Both the position numbers and the translations under genes were made by a program. 64,000 bases of DNA from contig NZ_JARFML010000038.1 in the NCBI RefSeq assembly GCF_029167105.1, forward strand, positions 1-64,000. Reading direction: 5' to 3'. The stretch's first letter is position 1, and every line of letters begins with the position of its first letter. Below, one piece after another: positions 62,401 through 64,000 of this stretch. The notes under the pieces were generated by a model. The model was not told where the DNA came from. It made no database searches and worked only from the letters and a program-made list of their open reading frames with translations. The stretch is from Bradyrhizobium yuanmingense (GTDB taxonomy: Bacteria > Pseudomonadota > Alphaproteobacteria > Rhizobiales > Xanthobacteraceae).

Positions 62401-63832
62401 GTGCGCGAAGCCCTTGCTTTGCTAGCCCTCTCGAATCTGAGTTCGCGCGGACGCGTCCATGGGTGGCGCACCAGGTTGTCCTTTATTGTCGCGCTAACCG
62501 GCCTCGACCGAACCGGTCAGAAAAAGTACTCCCGCGAGTGGGAATATTCTAAGATCGGCTCTAGCTGAACCGCTAACTTGGCAGCTCGTCTCGCCTGAAA
62601 AACGTTGCCCCCCAGTGGAAAGCGGCGCTACCCGGATTGCCTTCAGCTCTCCGAGTAGGACGGGCATGTGCTTTCCTTGGCTCCAGGCGAGCGTGAAGAG
62701 GGATACGCACTCATGCTTGAACCTGGCGATCTCCTTCATGAAGAATGACGGTGTGGGGATTGCGCTTGATCGGATGTCGCTGGACGATGGGGTTGAGTGC
62801 CCCCATCGAGAAGGAGGCCCCTGATTACTTTGGCGCTTTGGACTATCTCACGATACTCCAAGTTTTATTTGCCTTCACTAGAAGGCGGCGGTGGCGGTCG
62901 TGTAGTTCGAACTCCTTGTTCACCGAAATGCACCAAGCGGCTGCCTCAGGGCGCAAGTGCTTGGGCGGCCGGAGACCCGAACATCGGCCAGCTCACGCTT
63001 CCAACAGGTGCCCCGTTTTGGTTTGACGCCAGAAAGGCGAGTGGACCCCGCAGATTGATCAGTGGGAAGTATCCCGCAAATGTTATGTCCTCCCTTTTGC
63101 TCGCAGGCAAACTCCAGTTTGTGGCGGACACGCACGATCACGTGCGAGCTGCGATCCAGGCCGCCGGTGGGTCCCTCACTCCCAGGTGCCAGCCGAGGGG
63201 ACGGGTACCGCCATTCAGACCTCGTCGCTAGGATATCCGGTTCGTCCATGAGGCCAGCTGCCTGGGACTAGGTGGAGGCCTGTATTCTGGAGTCTGGCTA
63301 TCGAGAGACGACTTTCGCACAACGCGAATCCGCCTCACTGTCGAGGACCGCGCGTTCTACCGGTGCGGGTTGCAGGCTCTACGTCCAGTCGAAGAGGCGA
63401 GCGGGAGCCGGAGCAGCGGCACCGCGGAATAGCGGTACAGAATTTTGGATCACTTTCGTAAGTGTTCCTGCACGGTCGGTGCCGAGTTTCAGCCAACTGA
63501 ATTGGTAAGCAATACTGCCGCGCCGGAAACGTTCTTGACAGCCGACGACACGGACGGCGTCGATCTCAAACGACGAAATCTTGGCATTGTACCAACGAGC
63601 CGAAGCCCTGTGACATCCGGAATGCAGCGCCGCACCCAAGGGTAGGTTAAAATAACGGATAGAGTGTGACCCACTTCACAGCTTGCCCTTGCACGCGTCC
63701 TATTATTCAATTCGTGAAGGCTCGTTAGGAGCTAGTAACCAGCGAATGGGCGTTTCGCATGCGGGGCAATTTGGAAGCCACAATTGGAGAGGTAGCGCCA
63801 AGCGGTTTGTCTGATTAAGCGGGGTAGAAAAT
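62401..63832. other. Long stretch without a supported gene
   Basis: Several short frames are open on both strands (for instance 62797-63231 plus, with S-G-K-Y-P-A-N-V-M-S-S-L-L-L-A-G; and 62494-62739 minus), but none combines a good start, coding-like composition and a known family. The stretch is probably old insertion or decay sequence. Confidence 0.45.
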
Positions 63833-64000
63833 GGCTGCTGTCCGTCCTCCCGGTCCATATCCATTGCCAGGAATAGCGATGGAAAGCTGGCTCATACGGT
63901 TTGACAAGGATGGCGCATGCACTTCTCCGAAGACTCGCGATGCGCTGCTGACGAGAATTGCCGATAGACAACAGCCAATCATCTTTTTCTCGCACGGCTG
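63833..64000 (+). CDS. Start of a hypothetical, possibly alpha/beta-hydrolase-like protein (runs off right edge)
   Basis: 56 codons from the ATG at 63833 with GGGG upstream, open to the window end. The last visible residues Q-Q-P-I-I-F-F-S-H-G are typical of the first beta strand and oxyanion region of alpha/beta hydrolases. The N-terminus is Pro-rich (R-P-P-G-P-Y-P-L-P-G). Too short for a firm assignment. Confidence 0.5.

Noticed and set aside
62797..63231. 144-codon plus-strand frame
   Set aside because: Gly-rich low-complexity start and no recognisable domain; coding potential is uncertain, so it is only mentioned in the gap entry.

Overview
The window looks like part of the symbiosis island of a soybean-type rhizobium, most likely Bradyrhizobium. 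The evidence is a nearly complete rhizobial type III secretion system (Rhc/Nop/Nol proteins with ttsI), several tts boxes, three or four candidate effector genes, and a dense population of insertion sequences. Genus-level assignment rests on recognising protein families, not on a database search.

Layout. Positions 1-7.3 kb are a patchwork of insertion sequences (two IS630-type transposases side by side, a truncated IS30, a group II intron tail inside an IS5-type transposase, a partial IS21) around a 754-residue candidate effector preceded by a tts-box-like site. Positions 7.3-13 kb hold the remains of a conjugative or integrative element: a relaxase that lost its N-terminus, a TraG/VirD4-like coupling protein, a tyrosine recombinase on the other strand, a secreted protein and a DUF6876-like protein. 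Positions 13.4-27.3 kb are a cargo region rich in defence-type folds: a SIR2-like protein with a decayed second copy, a zinc-ribbon protein with a HEPN-like R-x4-H motif, a Fic protein with a repeat-rich promoter, and a four-gene operon (unknown protein, QueC-like PP-loop enzyme, HTH-ImmA/IrrE protease, PIN-like protein). A zinc protease and a broken 5'-truncated gene follow. This operon is my best candidate for an undescribed system.

Positions 27.3-35.5 kb are mostly decayed transposases (IS110, IS3, ISL3 and an integrase-type family), broken by an intact NopM-like LRR E3 ubiquitin ligase with a perfect tts box. Positions 35.6-58.3 kb are the type III secretion locus. A nod-box-like sequence precedes ttsI; rhcC2 and a CpaD-like lipoprotein follow. 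On the minus strand runs nolB-rhcJ-nolU-nolV-rhcN-y4yJ-rhcQRSTU. On the plus strand lie rhcC1, nopX, and the operon nopC-nopA-y4yQ-two accessory genes-rhcV-y4yS; nopP closes the locus on the minus strand. The expected logic is flavonoid/Nod regulator, then TtsI, then tts boxes, then secretion apparatus, pilus, translocon and effectors.

Positions 58.4-64 kb contain a grpE fragment, a minus-strand three-gene module (nitrilase-like enzyme, winged-helix-type regulator with a tandem-repeat operator, small partner), about 2 kb of decayed sequence, and the start of a gene that runs off the right edge. No rRNA, tRNA or CRISPR array was seen.
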